Shown: one piece after another, positions 43,646-52,628 of the stretch
Layout of the letters: each line of letters begins with the position of its first letter
Position numbering within the stretch: the stretch's first letter is position 1
From: Methyloversatilis sp.
GTDB taxonomy: Bacteria; Pseudomonadota; Gammaproteobacteria; Burkholderiales; Rhodocyclaceae
NCBI RefSeq assembly: GCF_030698125.1
Contig: NZ_JAUYNV010000025.1
Coordinates: forward strand, 326,217-390,216
Reading direction: 5' to 3'
Length of the DNA: 64,000 bases
Position numbers and translations under genes: made by a program
Notes under the pieces: model-generated
Databases searched by the model: none
What the model was told of the DNA's origin: nothing
The model's input: the letters and a program-made list of their open reading frames with translations, nothing else

Positions 43646-45139
43646 GTGCCGAACACTCTGGATGCGCTGCGCAGCCGCCCTGACTGGCGGGTGTTCCTGC
43701 TGTTGCCGCTGCTGCACTTCGCCAGTGTCAAGCTGACGTTCTCGACCGCGCTGTCGCCCGAGAACGAGGTGGTCATGTGGCTGCCGAACGCGGTGCTGCT
43801 CGCTGCGCTGCTGCACTACCGCGGTGAACGCGCGGTCGTGCTCGCGCTGCTCGCGCTGGGTTCCGATGTACTGGCCAACCTGCCGGTATTCCCGCCGCTG
43901 CAGGCAGTGCTGCTGAGCCTGTGCAATCTGGCCGAGGTCACGGTCACCTACCTGCTGATGCGCCGGCTGGGTGCTTCGCCCGGGCTGGAGCGCATCGGCG
44001 ACTTCGGCCGCTTCCTGCTCGCCGGGCCGCTGTTCGGTGCGCTCGGTTGTGCGCTGCTGGCCAGCGCAGTGCTTCTGTTCACGCGTGACAACGTGAGCGC
44101 GGGTTACTCGACACTGGTGCTGCTGTGGTGGTTCGGCGACGCACTGGGCCTGTTGATCTGGACGCCCCTGTTGCTCGCACTGCTGCAACCCGAACGCGAC
44201 CCGCCGATACTGGGCTGGCGTGATACGGCGGTCTTCGTGTTCACCGGTCTGCTGGCCGGCTCGATCTTCCTGCAGGAACACGCTGCCGACCCGGATACCC
44301 GGCTGGCACTGACGCCGCACCTGCTGCTGCTGCCGGTGCTCTACATCGCTGCGCGCTGCGGCCGCCGCCTCACAGCACTGACCGTGGCAATGATTGCGTT
44401 GGCCGCCGCGTGGTCGCAGACCACCGGATTCCGCCCTTTCGGCGACGCGACGCCGCACGAAATGATTCTGCGGGCGCAGGAGTACATCCTGACGCTGAGC
44501 ATCATCGGCATGGGGCTGGTCATCCTGCTGGGCGAACAGCGCGCGCTTGCGCACGAGCTGGAAGACAAGGTGAACGAGCGCACCCGGGCACTGGAAGAGT
44601 CGAACCGCCGGCTGGCCGAACTGAGCGCCACCGACAGCCTGACCGGCGTGGCCAACCGGCGCTGCTTCGACACCACGCTGGCGCTGGAATGGGCGCGGGC
44701 GCGGCGCAATGGAGAGCCACTGGCGCTGTGCATGCTCGATGTCGACCTGTTCAAGGACTACAACGACCACTACGGCCATCAGGCTGGCGACGATTGCCTG
44801 CGTCAGGTGGCCGACCTGATCGGTCTGCATGTGCGACGCTCGACCGATCTGGTGGCCCGCTATGGCGGCGAGGAATTCGCCTTCATCAGTCCGGGCGTCG
44901 ATGGGGCACAGGCGCTCGCCACGGCGGAGTCGGTGTGCGCGGCGCTGCGCGCGCTGCCGCACCAACGCTCGCCCTTTTCCGTGCTGACCGCCAGCATCGG
45001 CGTGGCCGTCATCGTCCCGGGCGACCACGACATGCCGGACGCGCTGGTGCGCCGGGCCGACGCCGCGCTTTACGAGGCCAAGCGCCGCGGGCGTAACCAG
45101 GTCGTGCTGGCTGGCGCGCCTGAGCAGCCGGTGGCGTGA
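43646..45139 (+). CDS. MASE1-GGDEF membrane-bound diguanylate cyclase
   Basis: About 497 aa from a GTG at 43646; a TTG at 43631 is an alternative, and the frame is open to 43346. The first about 300 residues are a MASE1-type integral membrane sensor of roughly eight spans (PENEVVMWLPNAVLLAALLH, VLLLWWFGDALGLLIWTPLL). A short coiled coil (LAHELEDKVNERTRALEESN) leads to the GGDEF domain (SATDSLTGVANRRCFD). The active site is GGEEF, preceded by RSTD as inhibitory RxxD site, so it should make c-di-GMP in response to an envelope signal. Confidence 0.9.
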   Translation: MPNTLDALRSRPDWRVFLLLPLLHFASVKLTFSTALSPENEVVMWLPNAVLLAALLHYRGERAVVLALLALGSDVLANLPVFPPLQAVLLSLCNLAEVTVTYLLMRRLGASPGLERIGDFGRFLLAGPLFGALGCALLASAVLLFTRDNVSAGYSTLVLLWWFGDALGLLIWTPLLLALLQPERDPPILGWRDTAVFVFTGLLAGSIFLQEHAADPDTRLALTPHLLLLPVLYIAARCGRRLTALTVAMIALAAAWSQTTGFRPFGDATPHEMILRAQEYILTLSIIGMGLVILLGEQRALAHELEDKVNERTRALEESNRRLAELSATDSLTGVANRRCFDTTLALEWARARRNGEPLALCMLDVDLFKDYNDHYGHQAGDDCLRQVADLIGLHVRRSTDLVARYGGEEFAFISPGVDGAQALATAESVCAALRALPHQRSPFSVLTASIGVAVIVPGDHDMPDALVRRADAALYEAKRRGRNQVVLAGAPEQPVA

Positions 45140-45217
45140 CCGGCTTCGACCGGCCCGGAACGCCCCGCATCGGAACGGCAGTCCTAATACCAAAGTTGTG
45201 GTTTCGATTGTCGAGCA

Positions 45218-45237
45218 CCCTTACAACCCTGTAGGGG
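45218..45237. promoter_or_regulatory. Inverted repeat upstream of a sigma-54 promoter
   Basis: CCCTTACA and TGTAGGGG pair (one G-T) around a 4-nt loop, about 40 bp upstream of the candidate -24 box. The position suits an enhancer or activator site; no T-run argues against a terminator. Confidence 0.35.
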
Positions 45238-45277
45238 CTGGCAAGACAAGCAAAGCAAAATCATGTGCTTAGTCGCC

Positions 45278-45293
45278 GGGTATGCTTTTTGCT
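45278..45293 (+). promoter_or_regulatory. Candidate sigma-54 (-24/-12) promoter of PEP-CTERM gene
   Basis: GGGTATGCTTTTTGCT fits TGGCACG-N4-TTGCW with the invariant GG and GC exactly 10 bp apart. The -12 GC is about 62 bp upstream of the start codon. Confidence 0.55.
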
Positions 45294-45353
45294 TTACACT
45301 AACGAAAAATGCTCCGCCCACAGGGAGGAGGTCAGACTTTCAGGAGATCCGCC

Positions 45354-46037
45354 ATGTTCGTCCGCCGTAAGCTCGTCGTGCTCGGCCTGCTGTCGCAGGC
45401 ACTCTTCGTCGCGCCCTCGAATGCCGCGCCGGTCAACTGGGTGGACTGGACCAGCGGCACCGCCGGCGCCAGCGGTTCGGCCACCGGCGTCCTGAACATC
45501 GGTGACTCGGCGGTCGATGTCGATTACGTCGGTGAAATCGCTTTCATCCAGACGGCTGGCGGCGGCAACTACTGGAACCCGTCGTCGCCCTACATCAGCG
45601 CACTGGTCGACAACGCACCAGGCACGACAGACATCATCGCGCTGTCACGGGCCACATCCAAAACACTGACGTTTTCGTTACCTGTACAGGACCTGTTCTT
45701 CGCCGTGGTCAGCCTGAACGGCAACGGCTACCGGTTCGACCAGGATTTCGAAGTGGTCGGTTTCGGGGCGGGCTACTGGGGCAACGGCACACTGACCCGC
45801 GTCGATCTGGGCGGCGGCCAGTTCCAGCTGAACGGCACGGGCGAACCGCATGGCGTCATCCGTTTCACCGGTGCTGTCAGTTCGATCACCTGGACCAGTC
45901 TGACCAACGAGTACTGGAACGGCTTCACGGTGGGCACCTACGGCATCGCACCGCCGCCGATACCGGAGCCCGAAACCTGGATGTTGATGCTGGCAGGCCT
46001 GGGCATTGCCCTGCTGGCGGGCCTGCGCCGCCGCTGA
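45354..46037 (+). CDS. PEP-CTERM sorting-domain protein
   Basis: 227 aa from ATG 45354, which follows CAGGAG; an ATG 45 bp upstream in frame is less likely. A signal peptide (LVVLGLLSQALFVAPSNA) leads into a secreted beta-rich domain (NWVDWTSGTAGASGSATG, FDQDFEVVGFGAGYW). The C-terminus is a complete PEP-CTERM signal: PEPETW, a 13-residue hydrophobic segment and GLRRR. Such signals are processed by exosortase and place proteins at the cell surface or in the matrix. No exosortase gene is in the window. Confidence 0.93.
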   Translation: MFVRRKLVVLGLLSQALFVAPSNAAPVNWVDWTSGTAGASGSATGVLNIGDSAVDVDYVGEIAFIQTAGGGNYWNPSSPYISALVDNAPGTTDIIALSRATSKTLTFSLPVQDLFFAVVSLNGNGYRFDQDFEVVGFGAGYWGNGTLTRVDLGGGQFQLNGTGEPHGVIRFTGAVSSITWTSLTNEYWNGFTVGTYGIAPPPIPEPETWMLMLAGLGIALLAGLRRR

Positions 46038-46273
46038 TCCGCAGGTGACGCGGGCGGACTGCCCGCACTTGGCGCGACCTGCTGGCAACCTCGTTGCGGC
46101 ACAGCCGGCGCAACAACCTTCCCTCTAGCGTTCCGTTCATCCGGCGCTGCCGCGCCCGATCCGTCCGCAGCAGCGCGCGTGATCCGCTATCCTGTCGCGC
46201 CAACCGGTGCCACCTGCGCTTGCAGAACGGCCGCCGGCCTTCCCCCCGCATCCGAAGTAGCCGAGGCCTTTCA

Positions 46274-46645
46274 GTGATCGAAGAGTTCCAGGGTTATCTG
46301 CTGTTTTTCCTCGGCGCCTGGTGGATCGCGCTGATCGCGCTGGTCGCCGGCGCATTCGGTGGCCGACACTCGCAGCGCCTGGTGGCCAGTCCGCTGGTCA
46401 TGGTCGTGATCTTCATCCAGGTATGGATCGTCGTCGCGCTGGCCAAGCTGGCATTCGGCTATGTCGGCTATCTGATGGAGCTGGGCAAGAACGTGCAGGC
46501 CATCTATCCGGAATTCGTCATGCCGCTGGCCGCCGGCATCTATGTGGCGCGCCAGCTGCTGCGGCTGGACGCCCAGAAGCACGGACGACTGCGTGCCGAC
46601 ACCGGTCTGCCACCGCCGCGACGGCGCATGCGTCGTCCCTACTGA
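46274..46645 (+). CDS. Small inner-membrane protein of unknown function
   Basis: 123 aa from a GTG at 46274. Two or three membrane spans are evident (LLFFLGAWWIALIALVAGAF, LVMVVIFIQVWIVVALAKLA, and VMPLAAGIYVARQLL), followed by a basic tail ending PPPRRRMRRPY that should lie in the cytosol. I do not recognise a family. It lies downstream of the PEP-CTERM gene with a 236-bp gap and converges on the NYN gene. Confidence 0.65.
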   Translation: MIEEFQGYLLFFLGAWWIALIALVAGAFGGRHSQRLVASPLVMVVIFIQVWIVVALAKLAFGYVGYLMELGKNVQAIYPEFVMPLAAGIYVARQLLRLDAQKHGRLRADTGLPPPRRRMRRPY

Positions 46646-46664
46646 GCAGTCCGCCAGCGCGGGT

Positions 46665-47471
46665 TCAGCGCAGACGCACGACGTGGTCCAGTTCGCCCTT
46701 CTTCACCTCCACGACTGCGTCGAGCGATTTCAGCATGTCGCTGAAATCGGTGTAGCCGTGGTCCTTGACGTCGAACGTGGCGTCGAGCCGCTTGATCATC
46801 GGCCAGATCGACGCCTTGTTCACCCACGGTTCGCCCTGGGCACCGGACAGCAGACGCACGGCGCGTCGCAGGATGTCGGCCGCCGGATCCGAAGGCTGCA
46901 CGGCGCTCGCTTCGGCCGGCGATGCCTCGTCGGACGGGCTCTTGCCGATCAGGTTCTCGTAATAGCGGAACTCGTGACAGCTTTTCGCCCAGTGACGATT
47001 GGTGGCCTTGCGCGTCCCGACGCCGATCAACGTGCGCCCGGCCGCCTTGATCTTCTGCGCGACCGGCATGAAATCGCTGTCGCCGCCGACGATGATGACG
47101 GTCCCGATGTGACCGAAGCGGCTGATGTCTTCGGTCGCGTCCAGACACAGCTTGATGTCCGCACCGTTCTTGGCTGACGCACCCGGCGGAAACAGCTGGA
47201 TCAGTTCCACCGCGCTCTGCAGCAGCACGTCGCGGTAGCGGCCGAAGTACTGCCAGTTGCAATAGGCACGATTGATCGCGATCGGTCCGAACGATGCGCC
47301 GAGGCCGACGATGGCATCGATGTCGACCAGCGGTTCCTGCACCTTGAAGCGGGAATCCGGCTTGGCGTAATGACCTTCGCCATAACGGTCCTCGACCAGA
47401 CTGGCGTGCAGGTTCTCGAAATCCCAATATAGGGCGACCGACCGGTTCGGTTCGCTGTCACTGCGGCTCAA
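46665..47471 (-). CDS. NYN-domain (LabA-like) ribonuclease-fold protein with C-terminal LOTUS-like domain
   Basis: 268 aa from a TTG at 47471, chosen because AGGGAG lies 7 bp upstream and homology begins immediately; the upstream open frame is unlike coding sequence. The NYN/PIN-fold domain (VALYWDFENLH; KNGADIKLCLDATEDI; VIIVGGDSDFMPVAQKIK) carries the conserved acidic residues of a metal-dependent nuclease. After a linker, residues about 200-268 (ILRRAVRLLSGAQGEPWVNK, SIWPMIKRLDATFDVKDHGY) match the OST-HTH/LOTUS RNA-binding domain. It probably acts on RNA; the target is unknown. Confidence 0.88.
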   Translation of the reverse strand: MSRSDSEPNRSVALYWDFENLHASLVEDRYGEGHYAKPDSRFKVQEPLVDIDAIVGLGASFGPIAINRAYCNWQYFGRYRDVLLQSAVELIQLFPPGASAKNGADIKLCLDATEDISRFGHIGTVIIVGGDSDFMPVAQKIKAAGRTLIGVGTRKATNRHWAKSCHEFRYYENLIGKSPSDEASPAEASAVQPSDPAADILRRAVRLLSGAQGEPWVNKASIWPMIKRLDATFDVKDHGYTDFSDMLKSLDAVVEVKKGELDHVVRLR

Positions 47472-47602
47472 TGTGTGCTCCCTGCGTGCTCGGATGGGGC
47501 CGACATGATGCCTGCCGCCGCGCGTACGCGCCGGAAAAAGGTGGGCGGGCTGGCCCGGCCGCCCCCTTTGCAGTAAACTTTTCAGATACTTGGTGATTCC
47601 AG

Positions 47603-47633
47603 AGGCAGTGCCTGACGAAGGCGCTGCCTTTTT
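47603..47633 (+). terminator. Terminator-like hairpin in the rnk leader
   Basis: AGGCAGTGCCT pairs with AGGCGCTGCCT (one G-T) around GACGA and ends in TTTTT. No gene lies just upstream on this strand, so it would end a short leader transcript or small RNA, 77 bp before rnk. Confidence 0.6.
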
Positions 47634-47709
47634 GTTTTGGGGAACCATCATCGAACGCCAGACCTTGCGTTCGTTCATCCGAACATCCATCCATCATGAG
47701 GTGACCCGC

Positions 47710-48120
47710 ATGCAGCATTCGCCCCCCATCACCGTATCCAGCCTCGATACCGCGCGCCTCTACCGTCTGCTGGACCGCGAGGTCTACCGGCATCAGCCGG
47801 GCGCCGACGCATTGCGCGATGAACTGGATCGCGCCACAACGGTGGCACCGTCCGACATGCCGCCGGGCGTCGTGACGATGAATTCCACGGTGCGCTTCAT
47901 CGATGACTCGAACGGCGCCGTCTTCGAACTCAAGCTGGTGTATCCGGAAACCAGCGGCGTATCCGGCACGGTGTCCGTGCTGGCGCCGATCGGCAGTGCG
48001 CTGCTCGGCCTGTCGGTCGGCCAGGCCATCCCGTGGCAGGTGCCGGGCGGGCGGCAGATCACGGTGCGCGTGCTCGATGTGCTGATGCAGCCCGAAGCGA
48101 TGGGTGATTACGTCAGCTGA
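47710..48120 (+). CDS. rnk: Nucleoside diphosphate kinase regulator Rnk (GreA/GreB-like)
   Basis: 136 aa, the standard Rnk length. It has a short N-terminal helical hairpin and a GreA/GreB C-terminal domain (VTMNSTVRFIDDSNGAVFEL, LVYPETSG, VSVLAPIGSALLGLSVGQAI). Rnk binds RNA polymerase near the secondary channel without the long coiled coil needed for cleavage stimulation. The leader holds a terminator-like hairpin, so expression may be attenuated. Confidence 0.9.
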   Translation: MQHSPPITVSSLDTARLYRLLDREVYRHQPGADALRDELDRATTVAPSDMPPGVVTMNSTVRFIDDSNGAVFELKLVYPETSGVSGTVSVLAPIGSALLGLSVGQAIPWQVPGGRQITVRVLDVLMQPEAMGDYVS

Positions 48121-48138
48121 ACACAGGCGCGCCACAAA

Positions 48139-48170
48139 GAAAAAGGCCGGCACATGTGCCGGCCTTTTTT
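48139..48170. terminator. Bidirectional terminator between rnk and a PEP-CTERM gene
   Basis: A near-perfect palindrome with GGCCGGCACA / TGTGCCGGCC core, flanked by A-run and T-run, serves both convergent genes. Confidence 0.93.
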
Positions 48171-48185
48171 GTGCGCGTCGCCGAT

Positions 48186-48794
48186 TCAGCTGCGACGGTA
48201 GGCAATGGCGCCGATCAGGCCGAGACCGGCGATCAGCAGTGCCCAGGTTTCCGGTTCCGGCACCACGGCCACGCCGCTGAAGCTCACTTCCGACACCGAA
48301 AACGCGTTGTCGCCGCCGACGGCGTAGAGGCGGGCGTAGCGCGCAACCGTCGTCGGGAAGTCGATGGTCGCCTGGTACTCCGGATCGCCCGCCACGCTGG
48401 AAATGATTTCGCTGCCGAAATTCGACTGGCCTTCGAACGCGAGGTTGGTGAACAGCGTGTTCCACACCGATCCATCGAGCGACACCTGAACCTGATAGAA
48501 GTCGTTGTGATCGACGCCGATGAGCACGTCGCTCAGCGTGTAGAGCTGACCGAAGTCGAAATCCAGCGTGACACCGCTGCTGCCGACCTGATCGAACCAG
48601 GACACCGAATCCGTCTGGAACGGCGTGCCTTCCGGCGCGATGTAGCCATCGAACAGGATGGACAGATCGGCACCGTCGATCGCGACGAGACCGTTGTTCG
48701 ATACCGACACCGGCGTGACCGGCGATGCCGCAAAGGCGGCCGGGGCGCTGATCAGCGAAGCAGCGATCAACAGGGATTTCAGCGTGGAACTCAT
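48186..48794 (-). CDS. PEP-CTERM sorting-domain protein with discoidin-like fold
   Basis: 202 aa from ATG 48794. The signal peptide (LKSLLIAASLISAPAAFAAS) is followed by a beta-sandwich (VTLDFDFGQLYTLSDVLIGV, FYQVQVSLDGSVWNTLF, TTVARYARLYAVGGDNAFSV, SEVSFSG) resembling F5/8-type (discoidin) domains that bind carbohydrates. The end is PEPETW, a hydrophobic stretch and AYRRS, the exosortase signal. A candidate sigma-54 promoter precedes it. Its ligand is unknown. Confidence 0.9.
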   Translation of the reverse strand: MSSTLKSLLIAASLISAPAAFAASPVTPVSVSNNGLVAIDGADLSILFDGYIAPEGTPFQTDSVSWFDQVGSSGVTLDFDFGQLYTLSDVLIGVDHNDFYQVQVSLDGSVWNTLFTNLAFEGQSNFGSEIISSVAGDPEYQATIDFPTTVARYARLYAVGGDNAFSVSEVSFSGVAVVPEPETWALLIAGLGLIGAIAYRRS

Positions 48795-48835
48795 GAGTGG
48801 TGTGTCCTTCGTGTAGGGGGGCGCTGCGACGCCAC

Positions 48836-48852
48836 AAGCAAAACCCAAACCA
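48836..48852 (-). promoter_or_regulatory. Candidate sigma-54 (-24/-12) promoter of PEP-CTERM gene
   Basis: On the minus strand TGGTTTGGGTTTTGCTT has GG and GC exactly 10 bp apart and TTGC at -12. The -12 element lies about 44 bp from the start codon. Confidence 0.55.
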
Positions 48853-48862
48853 GTTCTGCAAA

Positions 48863-48877
48863 CCATTGATTCAATGG
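48863..48877. promoter_or_regulatory. Perfect palindrome upstream of the sigma-54 site
   Basis: CCATTGA-T-TCAATGG, 11 bp upstream of the -24 box, fits a dimeric regulator site. It does not match the inverted repeat at 45218. Confidence 0.4.
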
Positions 48878-48958
48878 AACCGGATTACGCCGCGGCAGCG
48901 TGCTGTCAATTTTTCCGACGTTCGGGGATCCGTGCTCACCGGATCGCCGCGGCCCGGG

Positions 48959-49891
<933 letters not shown>

Positions 49892-49944
49892 GCGATGACG
49901 CTGGGCGTGTAATGCTGCGACAGACCGGCGGGGTGCCGCGATCC

Positions 49945-50838
49945 TTACGGATCGGTGGTCGACCACAGCAGCGGCAGACCGCCCGGTACACGCAGTGCAC
50001 CGGTCACCGCGATCCTGAGCAGGCGCTGCGCCCCGGGATGGGCGGCCAGTGCTTCTTCGTCCTCCACGATCTGCGCGCATCCGTTCACCTGCAGCAGGTC
50101 TCCGCTGTCGAAATCGATGAACAGCAGACCGGCGCGCGGCTCGAGCAGCAGATTGCCCAGCGTGTTGAAGAAGAAGTTGCCGACATAGTCGGGCAAGGTC
50201 AGCACATCATCCGGGCCGACCGTGATGAAGCCCGGTTCGCCGCCGCGGTGCGACACATCGACGCCGGCTGCATGCGCGCTCGCAATGAACAGCGTGTCGG
50301 CGCGCCTGATCAGTGCGCGCGCCGCGTCGTCGAGCGCCGGCAGCGGCTGCGCCATGGCAGGCGGCTCGTCGTCACCGAAGAAAAAGGCTTCGCGCGTGCG
50401 GATGTATTTCGGGCAGTTGCCGAAGCTCTGCGCCACCTCGACATCGAAACCGGCTTCGCCTGCCCGGATGACCGATCCATTCATCCTGTTGCGCCGCCGC
50501 GTGTGCGGCTGGATGCCGAGCAGACCGAGCGGCGCGCCGACGCGCACGTGGGCGGCCAGCGGGCTGCCCGCCGGTGCCTGCACAGCGACGCGCAGCGTGT
50601 GCGGATCGGGCGACTGCACGAAGCCCGGCGGGCCGGACAGCACCGAAGCCCAGGGCTGTCCGTCGGCGTCGACGCTGCCGACAACGAGAAACGGCAGCTG
50701 CGCGAAGAAGTCGCGATGCTGATCCGGCATGTGGTCGCGGATGGCGCGCGGGCCGACCTCGGCCATGCGCGCCTGCATGCCGGCCCGCGCCTGCAGCGCG
50801 CGCTCGCCGTCGTGGAAGGGATCGCGGGGGGTGTCCAT
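49945..50838 (-). CDS. Pyridoxamine 5'-phosphate oxidase-family FMN protein
   Basis: 297 aa with two PPOX-like split-barrel halves: early FLVVGSVDADGQPWASVLSG and RNRMNGSV, later TLFIASAHA, GPDDVLTLPDYVGNFFFNTL and GLLFIDFDSGDLLQVNG. These are typical of FMN-binding PPOX proteins found beside GST genes. Function is unknown; some such proteins reduce or bind small redox compounds. It ends the GST transcription unit, starting 5 bp after gst stops. Confidence 0.85.
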   Translation of the reverse strand: MDTPRDPFHDGERALQARAGMQARMAEVGPRAIRDHMPDQHRDFFAQLPFLVVGSVDADGQPWASVLSGPPGFVQSPDPHTLRVAVQAPAGSPLAAHVRVGAPLGLLGIQPHTRRRNRMNGSVIRAGEAGFDVEVAQSFGNCPKYIRTREAFFFGDDEPPAMAQPLPALDDAARALIRRADTLFIASAHAAGVDVSHRGGEPGFITVGPDDVLTLPDYVGNFFFNTLGNLLLEPRAGLLFIDFDSGDLLQVNGCAQIVEDEEALAAHPGAQRLLRIAVTGALRVPGGLPLLWSTTDP

Positions 50839-50843
50839 GGCGA

Positions 50844-51491
50844 TCAGGCGCGCAGGCCGACCTGGCTGACCGGCATCGCGACGAAGCCCGGCAGCGCTTC
50901 GACGCGCGCCAGCCAGGCACGCACGTTCGGGTAGTCGTCGAGCGACACATTGCCTTCCGGCGCATGGGCGACGTAGGTGTAGACCGCGACGTCCGCCAGT
51001 GTCGGCGTCGTGCCGGCCAGCCAGTCATGCTCGGCCAGTTCGCCGTCCATCACGGCGAGCAGGCGGTGTGCGCGGGCGATCACCTCCTGCGTGTCGAACT
51101 GGCCGCGGAACAGCGTCACCAGTCGTGCCGCCGCCGGGCCGAATGCAACCAGACCGGCCGCGACCGTGAGCCAGCGCTGCACCCGCGCCTGACCGGCCGG
51201 GTCCAGCGGCAGCCAGCGGCCGGGCGCGTAACGTTGCGCCAGATAGACGAGGATGGCATTCGAATCGGCGATCACCGTTGCGCCATCCTCGATCACCGGC
51301 ACCTGGCCGAAACTGTTCTTCTGCAGAAAGGCCGGCGTCTTCTGTTCGCCGCCCGCCAGGTCGACCTGGCGAAATTCGTACGGCAGACCCAGCAGTCCGA
51401 GCAACAGCTCGGCGCGGTGGCTGTGGCCGGACAGCTTGAAGCCGTGCAGCACGATGGGGGCATCAGGACGGTGGATGGCGGTCAGGGACAT
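50844..51491 (-). CDS. Glutathione S-transferase
   Basis: 215 aa from ATG 51491. N-terminal thioredoxin fold (IVLHGFKLSGHSHRAELLLG), cis-Pro in GQVPVIEDGATVIADSNAIL, and helical C-terminal domain (YAPGRWLPLDPAGQARVQRW, TLADVAVYTYVAHA). A Ser occupies the active-site position (KLSGHS), as in bacterial beta/theta-like GSTs. It is divergent from a LysR gene and followed by the PPOX gene. Confidence 0.92.
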   Translation of the reverse strand: MSLTAIHRPDAPIVLHGFKLSGHSHRAELLLGLLGLPYEFRQVDLAGGEQKTPAFLQKNSFGQVPVIEDGATVIADSNAILVYLAQRYAPGRWLPLDPAGQARVQRWLTVAAGLVAFGPAAARLVTLFRGQFDTQEVIARAHRLLAVMDGELAEHDWLAGTTPTLADVAVYTYVAHAPEGNVSLDDYPNVRAWLARVEALPGFVAMPVSQVGLRA

Positions 51492-51575
51492 GGCGGATTC
51501 CTCGCTTGGGTTACGTGACGCCGGATGGCGACGCAACACACTATCCATGATCCGTATCAGGCAATAAATGGCCTA

Positions 51576-51598
51576 AAGTGGATAACACTGCTCCACTT
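51576..51598. promoter_or_regulatory. LysR-type operator between gst and its regulator
   Basis: AAGTGGA and TCCACTT flank 9 bp, a perfect 7-bp inverted repeat 18 bp upstream of the LysR start. Position and size fit an autoregulatory LysR site shared with the gst operon. Confidence 0.6.
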
Positions 51599-51616
51599 AT
51601 CGAAGCAATATCCGGC

Positions 51617-52528
51617 ATGGACACACTCAGGGCGATGCGCGCCTTCGTCAACATTGCCGAGCAGGGCAGCCTGACTGCCGCCGCGCGCGCACTCGACAGT
51701 TCGCTGCCGGCCGTCGTGCGCACGCTGGCCGCACTCGAGGCGCATCTGGGTGTGCGACTGATGAACCGCACGACGCGCCGCATCGCGCTGACCGACGAAG
51801 GCCGCAGCTACCTCGAAAGCTGCCGTCAGGTACTGTCGGCCGTGCAGGACGCGGAGGAGGCGCTGCAGGAAGGGGCGACAGAGCCGTCCGGGCCGATCAC
51901 GCTGACCGCGCCAGTGCAGTTCGGCCTGATGCATGTCGCGCCGGTCGTCACCCGCTTCGCGCTGCACCATCCGCGCGTGAAGCTGCGCGTTTTGCTGCAC
52001 GACCGCGTGGTCAATCTGCTGGAGGAAGGCATCGATGTCGGTGTGCGGATCGGCGCACTGGACGATTCAAGCCTGATCGCGCGCCCGCTCGGGACGATTC
52101 GCCGCGTCGTGGTCGCCAGCCCGGCGCTGATCGCAGCGCGCGGCGAGCCGTCGCATCCCGATGCATTGCGTGGTGCACCCTGCGTACACTTCACCGGCGC
52201 GTCCGGCCTGGGCTGGAGCTTTCACATCAACGGCCGCGTCGTGCCGGTGCCGGTCGCCGGCAATCTTGAGTTCAACCACGTTGCACCGGCCGTGGCCGCC
52301 TGCGCAGCCGGTGCCGGGTTCGGATTGTTCTTGTGTTACCAGGTCAGGCCGCATGTTGAACAGGGCACGCTGCGCATCGTGTTGCGCGAATTCGAGCCAC
52401 CACCGCGGCCAGTCAATATCATCTATCCGCATGCCCGCCTGCTGCCCGGCCGCACCCGGTTGCTGGTGGACTGGCTCACGCGAGAACTGGGTGGCGACAG
52501 CGCCGCGTTTGCGCCGGATCAGGCGTGA
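51617..52528 (+). CDS. LysR-family transcriptional regulator (probable gst regulator)
   Basis: 303 aa from ATG 51617 (MDTLRAMRAFVNIAEQGSLT); an open frame extends 39 bp upstream into the operator. Helix-turn-helix and linker (SSLPAVVRTLAALEAHLGVR, NRTTRRIALTDEG) then effector-binding domain. It is divergent from gst and shares an operator palindrome with it. It resembles the efflux regulator at 28351 in its HTH and belongs to the same broad clade. Confidence 0.92.
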   Translation: MDTLRAMRAFVNIAEQGSLTAAARALDSSLPAVVRTLAALEAHLGVRLMNRTTRRIALTDEGRSYLESCRQVLSAVQDAEEALQEGATEPSGPITLTAPVQFGLMHVAPVVTRFALHHPRVKLRVLLHDRVVNLLEEGIDVGVRIGALDDSSLIARPLGTIRRVVVASPALIAARGEPSHPDALRGAPCVHFTGASGLGWSFHINGRVVPVPVAGNLEFNHVAPAVAACAAGAGFGLFLCYQVRPHVEQGTLRIVLREFEPPPRPVNIIYPHARLLPGRTRLLVDWLTRELGGDSAAFAPDQA

Positions 52529-52628
52529 AATACGCACGGCCCGGCGAGCGCGGCACAATATCTGAACTTGTCGGCCCTGCAATGCGTCTCACGCGCGGTC
52601 GCCGCCGGCGTCAGCGGATGATCGCGCC

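Noticed and set aside
45240..45256. TGGCAAGACAAGCAAAGC as a sigma-54 promoter for the PEP-CTERM gene
   Set aside because: GG and GC are 8 bp apart rather than 10; the site at 45278 has the correct spacing.
47458..48861. 467-codon minus frame across rnk and a PEP-CTERM gene
   Set aside because: Covers a terminator and two recognised genes; no homology.
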